Assembly (NCBI GenBank): GCA_041879295.1
Contig: CP047152.1
Location: forward strand, 2,857,501-2,921,500
Source of the DNA: Pseudomonas putida
Lineage (GTDB): Bacteria > Pseudomonadota > Gammaproteobacteria > Pseudomonadales > Pseudomonadaceae
DNA length: 64,000 nt
Direction of reading: 5' to 3'
Shown: one piece after another, positions 63,601-64,000 of the stretch
How positions within the stretch are numbered: the stretch's first letter is position 1
Layout of the letters: each line of letters starts with the position of its first letter
Made by a program: the position numbers and the translations under genes
Notes under the pieces: model-generated
Databases searched by the model: none
Told to the model about the DNA's origin: nothing
What the model saw: only the letters and a program-made list of their open reading frames with translations

Positions 63601-64000
63601 CTCACGGTAACCGGCCTCAGCCAGCCGGACTCCGGCCAGGGTGCCGTCAGCACCGACGGTACCGCCGTAACGTACAGCCCGCCCGCTGCGGTCGCCACGC
63701 CATTCACGGCCAGCTTCAATTACACGGCGCGTGATACCAAGGGAGCCGAGTCGCTGGCCCCGGCCACGGTCAGCATCGCCGTTACCGCAGCAGCGGCGGC
63801 CGACGAACTCAAGGTCACCAGTGCCACGGTGCAGGAACGCAGCGGCAACCGTTTCACCTGGGATGTGCAGGGGACTACTACGGTGGCCACGGGCAACAGC
63901 ATCAGCGTGACTGCAGCAACCACCGGTGGTCCGGTAAGCCTGGGGAACGCGACGCTGACTGCCACGACTTCGGGGGCCCGTTGGCGGGTAGCGGTGACCA
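60694..64000 (+). CDS. Large multicopper oxidase with C-terminal Ig-like repeats (partial, runs off the window)
   Basis: The frame is open from ATG 60694 to the window end (at least 1102 residues). An N-terminal signal-like stretch (LMISLGLITAMA) suggests export. Copper-ligand motifs: HEHNGH (H347, H349, H352), HWFHDH (H434, H437, H439), HPVHVH (H816, H819, H821) and HCHNTQHEDSSML (H875, C876, H877, H881). From about residue 930 the chain turns into Thr/Ala/Asp-rich Ig- or cadherin-like repeats (PVAANDSAATTAGTPITLNV). It resembles Mn(II)-oxidising MCOs such as McoA or MnxG in scale, but the substrate is not known. GAGG lies about 9 nt before the ATG. Confidence 0.87.
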   Translation, partial: MKTSAMSHASRRAFHLSSVTALMISLGLITAMASPLDDNSMPPPTDPSAYTDQPDDPTPALLELNTLPEANEGSLELTDGVYGDRSTVRTDNVLPPALQTSDKYPTNGKPSPLFGAQPFTQQLLLFEEFGPEKLDPTTPAPDLTFPVPTLGAAPAQDPNVVARSGPSGSALEAFLKQPGLYPFPTQYANVLDRNPWKAQIEMFLNRQPVGSPAEGRPPGKGWSHQRWNEFYPQAAFKTAQAGARINLGLRDRKQLHNYAVGEFAPGGLYYQTSDIPTTLGTTKGIDIRFHPNMPLQNHKSLWTFDGTFPPKLLMVRYGQPILMRHYNALPIDPSANGGFGLHTISTHEHNGHSPAESDGFANAYFFPGQYYDYRWPVQLAGYDTINTRAQDPRAAFPCSPGETLFVNDGSPGLKTCENGSIKIRGDWRETMSTHWFHDHMMDFTAQNVYKGNAVMMNYYSALDRGNEALQDGVNLRFPSGSGMPWGNRDYDVNLVIADKAWDANGQLWFNPFNTDGFLGDQILVNWQYQPRLKVRARSYRFRILNGSVSRYFKFAVVREIAGNSGEFKGPSGSNVSYARVPFHMIANDGNIMEHAVPFDGTMDLNGDGNLQDNNGILPLQGIAERYDIIINFARNGIKAGDKLYFVNLMEHDSGKGPKQAIPLADVLSEKYKAVIKQTSKGPQWDNGDPAVGKFLQLWVQPYTGQDLSMDPVAYEPAKPGKAAGLKMLPLPIDRDAAADQAKLKDARHREFIFGRSDGTDTTPWTIKTDGGFGYSMDPRRISAAPQLANQSTDAGFSGDGTLEVWKIVNGGNGWSHPVHVHFEEGVILSRDGKAPPEWEKWARKDVYRIGPDTDSSIEVEMAIRFREFAGTYMEHCHNTQHEDSSMLLRWDIEHPGQFQVMPTPLPGWDGVHYMASVGLPTFRTKTHDDNDDPANKPPVAANDSAATTAGTPITLNVLANDSDPDGNVPLTVTGLSQPDSGQGAVSTDGTAVTYSPPAAVATPFTASFNYTARDTKGAESLAPATVSIAVTAAAAADELKVTSATVQERSGNRFTWDVQGTTTVATGNSISVTAATTGGPVSLGNATLTATTSGARWRVAVT

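Noticed and set aside
1..64000. CRISPR array, tRNA/rRNA genes, insertion sequences or prophage
   Set aside because: No regular spacer repeats, tRNA cloverleaf, transposase or phage structural motifs were seen on either strand.

Overview
The window looks like chromosomal DNA of the Pseudomonas putida group. The evidence is high GC, a complete phenylacetyl-CoA (paa) catabolic cluster in the pseudomonad arrangement (paaX/paaY divergent from paaFGHIJK, then paaABCDE, a DUF485/SSS permease pair, an OprD-type porin and paaZ), P. putida-style REP/REPIN palindromes, a PE-Lig-Pol type LigD, and an FNR-type regulator beside paaX. No tRNA, rRNA, CRISPR array or insertion sequence was seen. The first gene (C-terminus only) and the last gene (multicopper oxidase) are cut by the window edges.

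Region 1 (1-7161) looks like an ANR/FNR-controlled low-oxygen stress island. It holds two GNAT paralogues, two tandem-domain universal stress proteins, a beta-CASP metallo-beta-lactamase protein, a small membrane protein, and an Fe-S FNR-type regulator with all four cluster cysteines. FNR/ANR boxes (TTGAT-N4-ATCAA type) precede the first GNAT gene, the divergent GNAT/USP pair and the second USP.

Region 2 (7220-24631) is the phenylacetate catabolon: PaaX repressor and PaaY thioesterase on the minus strand, then activation (PaaK), epoxidation (PaaABCDE), isomerisation (PaaG), ring cleavage and oxidation (PaaZ), beta-oxidation (PaaF, H, J), thioesterase rescue (PaaI), and uptake (porin, symporter). 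A recurring TGATACA heptamer upstream of paaY, paaF and paaA is the likely PaaX operator element.

Region 3 (24880-31540) has small Pseudomonas proteins, a Nudix hydrolase, an atypical ClpP-like protein, a tightly overlapping DUF72 / ybhP-like / clsB / ybhN-like operon, and a metallothionein operon. Region 4 (31668-41731) has ligD and ku (bacterial NHEJ) flanking an uncharacterised four-gene operon (acyl-CoA dehydrogenase-like, PIG-L deacetylase, SAM methyltransferase, GT2). It continues with a nucleosidase, a haem-oxygenase-like diiron protein paired with a methyltransferase, a lipoprotein and a KGG stress protein. Region 5 (41879-50434) holds a transporter, a Tat-type aldo/keto reductase, a DyP peroxidase divergent from an SBF transporter, an orphan CrtZ-like hydroxylase, MgtC, a GNAT protein, DUF4142 and a KfrA-like protein.

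Region 6 (50670-64000) begins with a base-compositionally foreign orphan gene next to a decayed DUF4142 fragment. Then come a YheO/DauR-like regulator with a dehydratase/OCD-reductase pair behind two tandem palindromes, and a codB-pucR-codA operon. It ends with two tenA paralogues under a TPP riboswitch and a large multicopper oxidase with C-terminal Ig-like repeats. No database search was possible, so family assignments rest on recognised motifs, lengths and gene order.
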